DNA of 64,000 bases from Sisyra terminalis (Eukaryota; Arthropoda; Insecta; Neuroptera; Sisyridae). This document shows, piece after piece, positions 13,127-23,777 of the stretch (its first letter is position 1; every line of letters starts with the position of its first letter). The translations under genes were made by a program, and so were the position numbers. The notes under the pieces are model-generated. The model was not told the origin of the DNA. It was given only the letters and a program-made list of their open reading frames with translations, and ran no database searches. The stretch spans positions 12,462,001 to 12,526,000 of the forward strand of contig OY292278.1 in assembly GCA_958496175.1 (NCBI GenBank), in the 5' to 3' direction.

Positions 13127-13347
13127 AGATGATAAAATTCAGATCTCAGTTTTTATTAAATAAGAAGACAATTCGAGTGTTTTATTATAAAATTTTTTTA
13201 TTAATTGAATTTAAATTGAAAATATTATATTTTTTGTGATTCAAGAAGCCTGATGAAGTTACGATACGTAACGAAACGTAGCTAATTTGAATATTAAAAA
13301 ATATTAAATAAAAAAAGCGATCTTAAACAACCTGAATTGTCTTCTTA
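13127..13347 (+). mobile_element. Nested hammerhead-bearing element, family A, 12-bp TSD
   Basis: TTTATTTATTAC occurs at 13115-13126 and 13348-13359, an exact 12-bp target duplication. Removing the insert restores pairing between the arms of the host palindrome, so the insertion is younger than the host. The 221-bp body starts with AGATGATAAAATTCAGATC and ends with GAATTGTCTTCTTA. Related copies lie at 21949-22314, 36140-36473 and 47515-48821. Confidence 0.88.
13250..13282 (+). ncRNA. Hammerhead-like ribozyme motif, family A
   Basis: CUGAUGA (13250-13256), one A, stem II GUUACG-AUA-CGUAAC (six pairs), GAAA (13273-13276), then CGUAGCUA. The core residues of a hammerhead are all present. The A at 13257 is extra relative to the canonical fold. 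The UAGCUA palindrome after the core could form a dimeric stem III. Confidence 0.6.
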
Positions 13348-13363
13348 TTTATTTATTACATGC

Positions 13364-13396
13364 GAAGTTTCGGCTCCTTTATTGAGCCTTCGTCAG
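13364..13396 (-). ncRNA. Hammerhead-like motif (left arm of host palindrome)
   Basis: Minus strand: CUGACGA, A, stem II GGCUC-AAUAAAG-GAGCC, then GAAACUUCG. The core is complete apart from the shared extra A. Stem II has a sequence unrelated to family A yet pairs perfectly. Confidence 0.58.
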
Positions 13397-13751
13397 GCTT
13401 TCTTAAAAAATTGTTTTTACTTTGTTAATAATTATCGTTGTCATAATTCATTGTTATAGACACGGTACAGTTGGTAAAAACAATAATAAAACTTCCAAGA
13501 CATAAAAATTTTTCAATAAAAAATAAATAATTTTTCGATAAAAATAATAATTAAAAAAATTCAGTTAAAAATTTACATTAGTTTAACACTCAAGTTTAAA
13601 CTCACTAATCGAAAAAATATTTATTTGGTATTGAACAATTTTTATTTCTTGGAAATTTTATTATTGTCTTTACCAATTGTATCGTGCCTACAAAAATGAA
13701 TATGACAACAATAATTATTAACAAAGTAAAAACAATTTTTTTAACGAACGC

Positions 13752-13784
13752 CTGAGGAAGGCCTAATAAAAGAGCCGAAACGCC
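13752..13784 (+). ncRNA. Hammerhead-like motif (right arm of host palindrome)
   Basis: CUGAGGA, A, GGC, a 10-11 nt loop, GCC, GAAACGCC. It is the mirror of the motif at 13364-13396, with a shorter surviving stem II. Confidence 0.52.
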
Positions 13785-13851
13785 ACATGTAATAAATAAA
13801 GTTTTAACCGATTATTGTTGATCCTAGTCCTCTGAATATTTTATTAATCTA

Positions 13852-15844
13852 TATATGATATCTAATAATTTTTTGATATCTTTTCAAATTTACAAAATTT
13901 TGTGAAATTAAACCAAATTGGTCAAATATTAATAGAACAATCACAAAAATATAAGGAAATTTACATTAACTCTAGCAAATTGGAAGACGGAATTGGATAT
14001 TCTTTGCCAGTGGTTTCCAGAACTTCAATAAGATCATTGGTACGTATAACCGAAAAGTTAGAGTTTTCCGTTTTTATTTTCCACAACTTTTGTTGAATTT
14101 ACTCAAAACCATTCAGAAAAGTCGCATTGAAATTTTTCAGTCGGCCTTTGTATTGTAAAACTCCTTGATTTTATCAAAAAAGATTTGAAATATTTACAGG
14201 AAAAGTGAATAGAAATTGATTGATATGTAGTCAAAATTTTAATAAGGTCAAGTTAATTTGTGATAATCTAACCTTTTGAATCGTATTAATTATAGCCGAA
14301 TTTATTTCAGTTGTTTCGTAACAGATATGTGTAGATAAAATGTTGGGAAAATGGGACCGACTGTAATGAAATGCACTAATAGTGCAAGTGGCAAGGACCG
14401 GATTTTTTTCTTATATATTTGTCAAAAGAAAATGTTTATATGTGCGGTCTTTTGTCTAATGGAAAACTCTCTCTTTGTTGCGCCATAAATCAGTGCTGTT
14501 GCCGTTTGATTCAGTTGTTGAAGATTTGGAAAAAATGCAATGGAAAGTATTGGAATCGAATAAATACCTGGCGTCTTGTAAATTAACGGTTTTCGTCGAT
14601 GTTGGTTTGTGTGATTGTATTGAATGTCATAAACGTGCATTCGTTTACGCAATTCGTTTTTATTGATTCGATAAAAGACAATAAAAATTCAGCCATGGCC
14701 TAGTGATTTCTTCAATGCATTTTCGGAGGCGACTTGGAAAATTTGGATGCGTACGGTGTTTATATATGTGTGTATTAGTATGTGTAGTTGAGTGAGTAGA
14801 GGAGGAGGCTCGTTTGTCTAATACTATAAGGTCATTTATTATGTGTAGATGTGATGAAAATCACTTTTAAAAATTGAAAATGCTATGAGAAAAACAACTA
14901 TTGTTGTTCAATTTTTATACATGAAAACGTTGATTGATCCTTGAATTTTGATTTGATATAATATAATGATACAATTGATTAATGATAATTGACCACCAAA
15001 ACTCAAGGAATACTAAGTAGATATCATTTTTGGATAATCATTCTCCAATAGTTGCAAGCAAAGAAAAACATGAATGAGAAATATTTTTAGTGAAAGTTTC
15101 TTTAAGAAATATGCATCAAATGTGTAAAAATTTTTGATGCACTTATCCCAATATGGCTGTTGACTAGAGAAAAAAAATTCGTTAGTGTTTTTAAGTAAAT
15201 AAAAAAAATCTTCCAAAACGCAATTGAGACCATTTCAAGGTTTGTACGATGAAGGTTAATTGCGCGTTCTTGACGATGATATTCTAATCACTAAATTCAT
15301 TTTTATGTAATCTGAAATGGATAAGCATTTTATTTTGGTTTCAATTTATTTAATGTTGAGTGTATGAAGTCTACAAAGTGAAAAACTTTTTCGATCATCA
15401 TCTAATGATATTTTTTGTGTCTTAAGCTTTGCTAGTTGACATTTTCGTGAGTCAAATAACTAATACTTATTTGTTGGCATGGTATAGACGGGAATCGGTC
15501 AAATTTTATTGATAATAAATTCAAATTTTTCGCAGAATTGACAACGTCACGAAAGTTTGTAGGATAGAGAAATCACTGTCATTTCCATTTCAAAAGAAAA
15601 TCAACATTGACGTTACGTTGTATTAGTTTGATGTCAAATTTTACCTCTATAATAACAAGTGGAGTATTTATATTGAAAATGATCAGTTTTTTTTTAAATT
15701 TAAACATTTATTTTGGATATTTTTGAAGGCTAAAGCTTCTTTAAAGTTGCCTTAACAATCAAATGTAGTCAAAACTGAATATTAACCATTTTTTCGCTAG
15801 TTTTGTCTTCGATTGAATAATTAAAATAAAATTGCCTATTTGTC
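13852..15844. other. Non-coding stretch, partly more complex
   Basis: No gene is supported. About 14330-14840 is more complex than its surroundings (overlapping short frames on both strands at 14422-14666, a GAGGAGGAGG-like purine run near 14810) but shows no domain or splice architecture that I trust. Confidence 0.45.
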
Positions 15845-15851
15845 CAACATT

Positions 15852-16257
15852 AATAGACCAATTAGCCTCTTATCAACTATATTTAAACTATTCGAAAGAC
15901 TCCTCTTGCAAAAAACCGAAACCCATTTTAGAAGAGAAGGAAGTTATACCGAGCAGGTCCATCGAGCTGCTGAAACTATAATAAAATTCCTACGATAAAC
16001 TATAATAAACTATAATAACTATAATAAAATTCCTACACCAAAAAAATACTATTCTGCAATATTAATTGACATAAGTCAAGCCTTTGACAGAATTTGGTAC
16101 AAAAAGTTCATTCATAAAATGGAGCAAAAAATCGCGAATCCATTGGTCAAAATAATATCTTCATACCTGGAAAAAAAGCAATTTAACGTTTCCATGAAGG
16201 AGAGTTCTTCGGAACTTTACCCAATTAGAGCGGGAATCTCACAAGATAGCATCTTGA
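15852..16257 (+). pseudogene. Jockey-like non-LTR reverse transcriptase fragment
   Basis: Reading +, the first piece gives NRPISLLSTIFKLFERLLL, then TEQVHRAAETIIKFL. After a small local duplication with a stop (about 15995-16040) comes KKYYSAILIDISQAFDRIW, then KFIHKMEQKIANPLVKIIS and YPIRAGISQDSIL. These match RT motifs of the jockey clade: RPISLL, the catalytic (L)D(I)SQAFD block carrying the first Asp, and the AGVPQGSVL block, here with SQD for PQG. About 10 residues before EQVHR are missing compared with the minus-strand copy. There is no ATG and no FADD block; the fragment ends at the inverted junction. Confidence 0.85.
16242..16256. other. Palindromic junction between two inverted RT copies
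   Basis: CAAGATAGCATCTTG is a perfect palindrome around a 3-base centre. The plus-strand RT (15852-16257) and the minus-strand RT (16245-16760) both run into it, and in both it encodes the PQGSIL region (S-Q-D-S-I-L on plus, P-Q-D-A-I-L on minus). This suggests an inverted junction formed at short self-complementary homology. Confidence 0.75.
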
Positions 16258-16760
16258 GGCTGACCCCGTAATTGATTTTTATATCCATAATACCATTTTT
16301 CCGGTATAAGGCTATTATTCTGACCAATGTATTCGGAATTTTTTGCTCCATTGTATGGATGAACCCTTTGTGCCGAACTCTATCAAAGGCTAGACTAATG
16401 TTAAGAAATAGTACGGAACAGTATTTATTTTGGCTTAGGGATTTTACTCAAGTTCCAGCAATTCGGTAAATCTTTTCGATTATGGTGTACTCCTGCCGAA
16501 ATCCAAACGGATGGCTCGGTATCACCAAGGTTTATAAAATACACTGGTGGCCTCATGCACTTACGTGGCGTATCCAGAAGAAATTCGTACATATCTTCAG
16601 ACTGACTCAAATTTCAAAATTCTTCGTATGACGTCATTTTTTTTTCTAATGGGGCGACCTGTGTAATTTTTAAACCTTGCGGTATCACCCCCTTCTCTTC
16701 TAAAGCAGGCATTAATTTTTGCAAGAGGAGACTATCGAATAGTATAGATAAATTCGGTAG
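16245..16760 (-). pseudogene. Second jockey-like RT fragment, inverted relative to the first
   Basis: On the minus strand the DNA near 16700-16755 aligns with the KLFERLLLQK part of the plus copy. Next come the FGFRQEYTIIEKIYRIAG block (about 16520-16450), NISLAFDRVRHKGFIHTMEQ (about 16390-16330), IPNTLVRIIALYRKN and RGQPQDAIL. Frames shift between blocks and a stop follows VKSLSQNKY. It is interrupted by the MITE at 16526-16679. Its deeper divergence from the plus copy shows that the two were separate or have long been apart. Confidence 0.82.
16526..16679. mobile_element. 154-bp MITE nested in the RT pseudogene
   Basis: CGGTATCAC flanks the insert at 16517-16525 and 16680-16688, and its removal rejoins the RT reading (EKGVIP to PSHPFGFR). 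The ends are inverted repeats: CAAGGTTTATAAAATACAC on the left against CAAGGTTTAAAAATTACAC on the right, extending to about 30 bp. The CAAGG end fits the loose hAT terminal consensus, but a 9-bp duplication is not the usual 8 bp of hAT, so the superfamily is open. Confidence 0.85.
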
Positions 16761-16764
16761 AAAT

Positions 16765-19290
16765 TTGGTAAAAAAATTTGGTCAATTTGATAGAATTGAT
16801 CTATATATTTTGAACAAATTATTGTGTATTGAAAAGTTACCGGTTTGCTTAGACAAAATATAAGTTTTTATCATTTTCTATCGATTATTTTGGACTTAAA
16901 ACTAAAATTATTTTTGTTCTACTATGTTATTAAAACCAAAGTTATCTTTAAATGTTTCAGGTTAACTTATTTATGGATCAATTGATAAATTCCAACGGTT
17001 CGACAGATTTTACGATTTTAAAGAGTTTTAACCCAAAAAAAGCTGATATTTTTAATTTAACTTCTCCAGGTTCCCTGGAACTTCATTTGGGAACAAAAGT
17101 ATAACCTTTGTATTTTTAACTTTGTTAAAATCAAGTACAAAATGTGTTGGAACTTTTCATAATTGGAGTCCATATAAAACCATTTAATTATAGAATTGTG
17201 GGAGTTATTTGTTGACGGTGAAGAAATATCGATGAAACAACCCACAAATTTACAAATTCAAGTTAATTAGTAAATGTAAAAGGAGAAAATATTTTGCGTG
17301 TGTAAATTATGTCATGTCATTAAAAATGAAATTTTATAATAGAAAAACATGATAAAATTTAAGAAACCAATATTTCTTTATTTTTTTTTTTTGGTTTGAA
17401 GTAATACCAGATAGGAATTAAAATATCATCATTGTTGTTGCTCAGATATGAATTAACTTTTCTTTTTGGTCGAAAATTAAACACACTTGTGTGTTCATAG
17501 ACGGAAAAAGCAAGGAAATAATAAAACGAAAACTGTACTTAATAACAATCATTCGTGTGATAATGATATGAATTTTTGGTGAGCACACAAAACCAAAAAG
17601 CATAAAAACAGGCACTGGAAAAATGCATAATGGTTGGTTCCGAAAAATAATGTCTTGAATTTTCAAAAAAAAAAAAATTATCCAAGTGCATAGTGTGGGT
17701 ACAAAGGTTTCTGGGTAATTTTTCTCTCGTCAATTTTCATTTTACCAACTGCTCATTTTCTCACATGCGTTTTGTCGTCATTCTAGCAACCGAATGCTTT
17801 TCCATTCTTCTTTGCTCAACAAAAAAGGTCAATGCACCCACGTATTTAACGCACCGTAGTCAATGCATTTGGAAAAACGTGCGCACTTCTGCAAAGTCAC
17901 GAAATTTCACACAACAAAGACCACAAATTGATATTTACCTTTACCGGTAAACAGTACCGGATTTATTTGTGTAGATTGCAATTGATATATATTATTATAT
18001 GCAAAAAATATCATCAAGACTTATATAACTATCAATTTTTGAATACATTCCAAACTTATAAGACAACCGTTATCAAAAAAAAAATTAACAAAAATCCTTT
18101 GACAAACCCTGGTTCCCATTATTCATTCTTCAAATCCGACACTGGGCGTAAATTTGGTGTCTAACATCAACTTAAATAATATACCTTCCAAAAATGTTCC
18201 ATCTATCTTATGTGCAGCAATTTTATTCGCTCAACCGAATCAATTCGTGTCCATCAATGCTCTATAGAAAAGCATGAACCCGCACTCGGGTCAATTCATC
18301 AAAAAGGCAAAATTGCATACTAGAACTTTTCGAAATTTCCCATTCTCTTCAGTCATTAGACTTTGCATTTTTTGTTCCACCAAAAACTAACAGTTTTCTC
18401 CGTCAATTTTAAGTGGCATCCATTAGATTGAAATTAGCCCAAATTATGCCATGAAACAATTTGAATAAAATGTTATTTTGTTTAATTTTTTTCAACTTAA
18501 CTTCTGGTACCACCGTTTTTTCCTAATAGTATTAAAATTACGAACTTCAATTAGAAAATGTCTTTGTTTCCGACACTTAAACTCATATTCTTTTCTAAGA
18601 ACTATTCTTCATTAATGAATCTTCAAAATCTTAGTATTGGCCGGCGAATTTTTTTAATGATAATAAAAATTATTATTTGTTTATTTAAATCATCTCACAT
18701 TTCATTGATTCTTTTTTGAACTTAAACCGCAAATATAATTATATCAATAGCACATTTTTTTTGACTCCCTAAGCAAATTTCAAGCTTAACGTATTTAAAT
18801 TTTTATAGTTCCAAAAATAATAATTCATTGCTTTAAAGTCAACACAATTTTCAAAGTACCCAAGACCTAATAAAGCGTTTGATCAAATTTGACCGACAAT
18901 GTTATAAATAAAATTTATAAATAAATCTTCTGACATTTTTCCTTTGATTTTTTCGGGATACTACAAATAAATATATTGAATACTTTAATTTTTAATAAAG
19001 ATTCATGACCTGACTTTATTGGTTCAAATTTACCATTGATTTTCAACCGAATATAGTTTGGCTGTCTGGTTAAAATTTCTATAAATATTTTATTGCTATT
19101 GATGATAAAAAATGGATATTTTTAATCATTTCTTATTCATTGTATTCCTGAAGGTAGATTAAGTTTCTTGGTGGTTTAAACTCTTTCATACAGCGTTGTT
19201 TATTCCTGACGAGGCTTTAAATAGAGATAGTCCATTCGGAATTCCATCGCTAAGTGTTCCCTTAGGAAGGATGAACTCTTACCCAGAAAC
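16765..19290. other. Non-coding stretch
   Basis: No gene, RNA or repeat boundary is supported. The plus frame at 17693-17950 (85 codons) lies in a somewhat more complex segment (about 17690-18170) but has no recognisable domain. Confidence 0.45.
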
Positions 19291-19299
19291 GGGAAGATA

Positions 19300-19606
19300 A
19301 AATTACCGTATTTAAAATGTGGGTATATTGCCGAATCCTGAAGATAACTTGTACGGATCACGTACAAAATGAAGAAGTACTAACTAATGAAATTTAATAC
19401 CACAAGAACTCTTAAGGATATCTTTAAAGAAGAGAAATCATTCAGCCTAGCATTCAGGGTCGGATTGAAGGAAAAAAACTCTGGGCAGAAAAAGGACATC
19501 CTGGCTAGCCAACCTTTGTGGGTGGTTCGGAAAAAGCACTTGAAGACTCTTCCGGGCTGTTGTATCAAAAATAAAAATTGCCAAGATGATCGCCAATTTT
19601 CCAACG
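19300..19606 (+). pseudogene. RTE-like non-LTR retrotransposon C-terminal fragment
   Basis: In shifting plus frames one reads FKMWVYCRILKITCTDHVQN then EEVLTNEI, later IQGRIEGKK, then TLGRKRTSWLANLCGWFGKS and LFRAVVSKIKIAKMIANF. This is the pattern seen at the C-terminus of many RTE-like ORF2 proteins: (F)EMW.YRRMLKI.WTD..(N)EEVL, an (I)EGK(R) stretch, then GR.R.SWL.N...W(F)G and a conserved tail. Several frameshifts and stops mark it as dead. The upstream RT core is not visible. The clade assignment rests on recalled family patterns. Confidence 0.72.
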
Positions 19607-20689
19607 TTGACGGGGCACCAAAGAAATTAAAAGAAATTTATTTGGGTTTTTTATGACTTTGGGATTTCAATCCATTCTCTTCATTTTGATTTGGACACTC
19701 CAGTTTTACTTTTACACTATAAAGTATGAAAATTTTCCTCTGAGCAGGTTACTTATTTAAAAGACTATTATTTCGGTCATTTTATCAATGATAATTCTTT
19801 CTTAATTGATTTTTTAAATATTTCCTCGATGGATTTGATAAACTGATTTAATTTTAGCCAATCTTTTTCTGTACCACTTTTAAACCTCTTAAGATACTTG
19901 CTTGGTTTTTATTATGTTTTTTTTAAATATTTTCAAACGAAATTGTGTTTAAAAAATTGCCTTATACAACAGGTTTTTTTTTAACCCAAAAAATAAATAT
20001 TGGCAGTAATGAGATTTATTTTTTTACAATTTTAAAGGTAAATAAATTTGCAGTTTAAATCATTTTTATTTGTTAAAATTGTGGAAAAAACATTAATACA
20101 TAGTTAAGTCTTAGAAGTTCTTACCTCAAGTTATGGATTGTTTAATATTTTAAGAACGATCTTTGAAAAAATCCGAAAATTGCATGAATGCAAAATTAAA
20201 TAAGCAAACAAAAACCTAAAACCAAGAGCAAATAAATATCAAAGTTTCTACTCAAAAACTAGAGATATGCAGAAAATAATTTTGTGTGTTTTTTTCGTTG
20301 ATAACAAATATCTAAAAATATTTTTTTTTCGAATTCTCACTTCCGTGTCAGACTCGTAAAAAAAATGAATTTCAAATGGGGTCTCTGCCAAGCCTCGAAA
20401 ATGATGTCAAGGATTTACCAAGTCTGATGGAAAAAAAACATTTTTCGTTGCCTAAAATTCCCTGTACAATACGCCGGAAATGCTAAAATTTCTACTTGCA
20501 ATTTTTTGCACATAACACTGCGGTTCAAAAACTGCATTTTTCTTGTGGTAATATCAAAACATGAATAGAGGAACTAAACAAATAATTTATTGCTCAACAG
20601 AGACTTATAAATTGGTTTCAAGTTTATCTAAGTTGTAAATTAAATATGTTTAAATTTACATTGAGGGTCAACTCAACCATCATATTGTT
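19607..20689. other. Non-coding stretch
   Basis: No feature is recognised here. Confidence 0.45.
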
Positions 20690-20738
20690 GAGGCATCCCA
20701 TTATCATTCATATTAAATGGAAACTAATTAAATTATTA

Positions 20739-20800
20739 CGAAATACAATATTTCGATGGAGTGTTTTTATTTTCAAGTGTTTTTTTTTTCTCTTCATCAG
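20739..20800 (-). ncRNA. Possible degenerate hammerhead-like motif
   Basis: On the minus strand: GCUGAUGA, A, GAG, a long A-rich loop, CUC, CAU, then CGAAAUAUUGUAUUUCG, whose last part is a perfect hairpin (CGAAAUA-UUG-UAUUUCG). The order of elements matches the other motifs in the window, but stem II is short and has extra bases before GAAA. No element ends or target duplication were found around it. Confidence 0.3.
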
Positions 20801-21564
20801 CTGAAATTAAAAAATTAAAAATAATGATATTGCATCAAACTATTGAACCATATCAATCCAAAACCAAAACTAATTACTTTTCAACCATTGATATTTGGAA
20901 CCGTTTATCGGCTCAATATGAAAAAGTCCTTGTAACATAAGGTCTCATACATTTCGGTGTCTACGATATTTCCTCCGATTTCAAGGATTCGGCGGTGGCC
21001 TATTTAAATACGCAAATCATTTTTCGAAAATGTTGATTAATTGAAAAGGAGTCGTTATTTTTTATTTGTCTAATTGAATTTGGTTGAAAAAAATTTCGAA
21101 TGCCAAATTTCAAGTAGCTGGAAGGCTTTTTTAATTAATTTCATTTCATTTAAGGCCTATGTGAGAAATAAAAAATTAGATAATTTCCATTAGTTAAGTC
21201 ATCGAATATATGGTGCCTTGAAAAAGTTGCCACACTAAACTTAATTAAAAAAATAAATAAAAATACAATTTCAAAACTTATACTCGAAAACTAATGTGTT
21301 CAAAATTTATTGTTTGAAATCTTTTTTGGATATTTCTCAAGTGAAATTATTCGGAAAATGTAAAATAGTAAATAAATGGAAAAAAATTGAATATGCACAT
21401 TGAAAATATAAACCCACACTAAGACCCTCAGGGGTGGCAAAAATGCCTTATAAATTCATCTTGAAAACCAAAACATTTATAATAGACTAATCAACAGAAC
21501 TATCAAGACATACTTGCGGTACTTTTGTCTTATGGCAAAGAGAACTAGAGAAATTAAACTACTA

Positions 21565-22410
21565 TTAGGTGTACCGGAAAGAAATTTCGTTTATAAACCT
21601 ATAATCATTCAATTGCCATTTATCTGCTTATATGTTATTTCAAATAAGTACTATAGACATTTTACGATTAGAGCAATTTAAAAGGAAAACCCTGGAAAAA
21701 CTAATGAATTTAAGGGGGAGGGATTATATTTTTGTACCCATTATAATCGTTCAATGTTATTCCATTGGATTTCTATTTATTTCAATCATTACAATATTTA
21801 CTAAGTGGTAAACAAATTAAAACTTTAGTGATATGCAAAATGTAAATTTTTGATACTTTCCTCAGCAATCAATGGATTTTACTAATAAGGCATTGAAAAT
21901 TTGTCTACTAGATGTCAAAACGTGGATACTATTGAGGTTGATTATATCTTTTTTTTAACAAGAAGACAATTCAGGTTGTTTAAGATCGGTTTTTTTATTT
22001 AATATTTTTACTATTCAATTAGCTACGTTTTGTAACGTATCGTAACTTCATTAGGCTTTTAAAAAAATAAAATAAAATAATTACAAAATATGTCAATCAT
22101 ACATAAATTTCAAAATATGACAAATATTTTAAGAGATATTATTATAAATAATGAAATATATAATAATAAAATACTTTGATTCACAAAGTTACGATACGTA
22201 ATGAAACGTAGCTAATTGAATAGTAAAAATATTAAAAAAAAAAAACGATCTTAAACAACCTGAATTGTCATCTTATTTAATAAAATAAAAGCTGAGATCT
22301 GAATTTTATCATCTGTTGATTATATCATTGATTAAAAGTCGAAAGTTGCAACAAAATTTTATGTTTAAATTGAATTTTAAAAACATGGAATCACTTTCCG
22401 GTATACCTAA
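21565..22410. mobile_element. Mariner-like MITE with TA target duplication
   Basis: The left end TTAGGTGTACCGGAAAG (21565-21581) and right end, read inward, TTAGGTATACCGGAAAG (22410-22394) differ at one base and are each flanked outside by TA. After removing the nested element and its duplication the body is about 470 bp, with no transposase frame. TA insertion and a TTAGG-type terminus suit the mariner group. It is likely a non-autonomous derivative. Confidence 0.75.
21949..22314. mobile_element. Nested hammerhead-bearing element, family A, 12-bp TSD
   Basis: GTTGATTATATC occurs at 21937-21948 and 22315-22326. The 366-bp insert begins near AACAAGAAGACAATTCAGG and ends with GAATTTTATCATCT. 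Its two halves are inverted: AGGTTGTTTAAGATCG on the left against CGATCTTAAACAACCT on the right. The minus-strand motif at 22025-22053 is decayed (CUAAUGA for CUGAUGA, CAAAAC for CGAAAC). The plus-strand partner near 22187 has lost the CUGAUGA part. This copy is probably inactive. Confidence 0.87.
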
Positions 22411-22499
22411 TAATAGTTAAGGGATAAGTGAATGTAGAAGAAGCATAAGATCACCTACACAATAGTCAGTCCGTATATAGGAGTTGATTGGGTCCCTTA

Positions 22500-23310
22500 T
22501 ACCTGTAGCAGGACTTAAACCCCAGGACAGGGAAACTTGGAGTTTACTATCACCAAAGCTTTAGGGATAGAAGGAAAGAACAGATAAATCAATATTTTCT
22601 TATTAAATATTCCTCTTAAATGTTGACGTTCAAGACGTTTTATTCCAATTTTAGAATCTCTTCTCTCATTTTTAATAGCCTTTCGTGTGGATAAGAACAA
22701 AGAAAAATAGCCACTCGTAAAACAGGAATCAAATTTTAATTTTAATCATTCAATTGTAACTTTTTAAGTGGTGAATTTCTTTGTTTTTGATTCTTTATTT
22801 TGCACAAGGAATCGCTGATTTTTTAACCAATTTTTTCATTCCCCTGGTAAACTTCGTTGTTAACTCATCTTTTCTTAAATCAAACCAATTAAACAATTCA
22901 TCTTCTTTTTATTTTAAGCTTAAATCTATTCCCTTGACCACAACCTCAATCCACGATTTTCCACGTATTCCTTCTGCTGTTAATTCCAAACTATGCCAAG
23001 TTTTTCTCCGATTTCTTCTTTGGAATCGTATCTAACCATTTTTTATTTCTGATCCTTGTATTTTCACAGCATCCATCTTAACATTTTCATATCAACTTTA
23101 TCTTTAAATGGTACTTTTAGCTTCGTTTTGCCAATATTGGCCGTTGACTTATTTATAAATTTACTGATTTTCCTATCATGCCGCCCACCTGAATTTCCGG
23201 TTCCTGCATTCCACCTGGTTCCTGTGGTTCATTTCCGCTTCCTGTTCTCTCTCTTCCGATGGATGGAATCCAATATACTAATAAATTGTCGTTTTAAAGG
23301 ATAAGTTCTA
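22500..23310 (-). pseudogene. Unidentified decayed reading frame
   Basis: Reading minus, several consecutive stretches look protein-like in switching frames: GSGNEPQEPGGMQEPEIQVG, then INKSTANIGKTKLKVPFKDK, then RYDSKEEIGEKLGIVWN, LTAEGIRGKSWIEVVVKGID, EDELFNWFDLRKDELTTKF, and the frame at 22515-22700 with RKAIKNERRDSKIGIKRLE. The composition is rich in charged residues and unlike random translation of AT-rich DNA. I do not recognise the family. A retrotransposon ORF1/gag or a transposon accessory protein is possible, as is a dead host gene. No intact start or end can be assigned. Confidence 0.45.
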
Positions 23311-23777
23311 AACTTAATTATTAACTAATATCCTCATCATATAGTGAAGATGATAGAAAAATGTTTATCTATGTACCATATAAAAATGATCGAGATGTAG
23401 TTCATTTCTGATAGGAAACATTTTTTTCTTATGACTATCGGAGAATTTTGTTGATTTATATATTAAGAAGAGGATTCGTTTTAAATGAAATTTAATTTTT
23501 CATATATTTTCTATTAATAAGATTTAAGACTTAAAGATTTTATGATTCATAAGTTTTGATAGGAAATACAAATTTCGAATGAAAAGTTATAGTTCAAAGT
23601 ATTAAATATAGTTTTACACTATAAATTTCCAAGATATTTTTGGAATAAAAAAAATAATTCTTTTTCATTTATTTAATAATTTTTTTAATGAGATAAGTGC
23701 TAAAGCTATAATTTTATACGATAACTAAAATTCAAGTTAAAGGAATTTCATGTGCATACAAAAACAAAAATAAATCA

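Larger units (their letters stand above)
13064..13851. mobile_element. Palindromic element with hammerhead-like motifs, hosting a nested insert
   Basis: The first 63 bases (13064-13126) are the near-perfect reverse complement of about 13790-13851. The arms continue inward: 13360-13520 pairs with 13635-13790. The left arm is interrupted only by the nested element at 13127-13347. Each arm holds a hammerhead-like motif with a GGC(UC)/(GA)GCC stem. The same architecture as the element at 298-792, in an unrelated sequence. I could not find a target duplication at its outer ends. Confidence 0.85.

Noticed and set aside
19200..19230. CCTGACGAGGC as another hammerhead start
   Set aside because: No GAAA core follows at the right distance; it lies next to the RTE-like relic.
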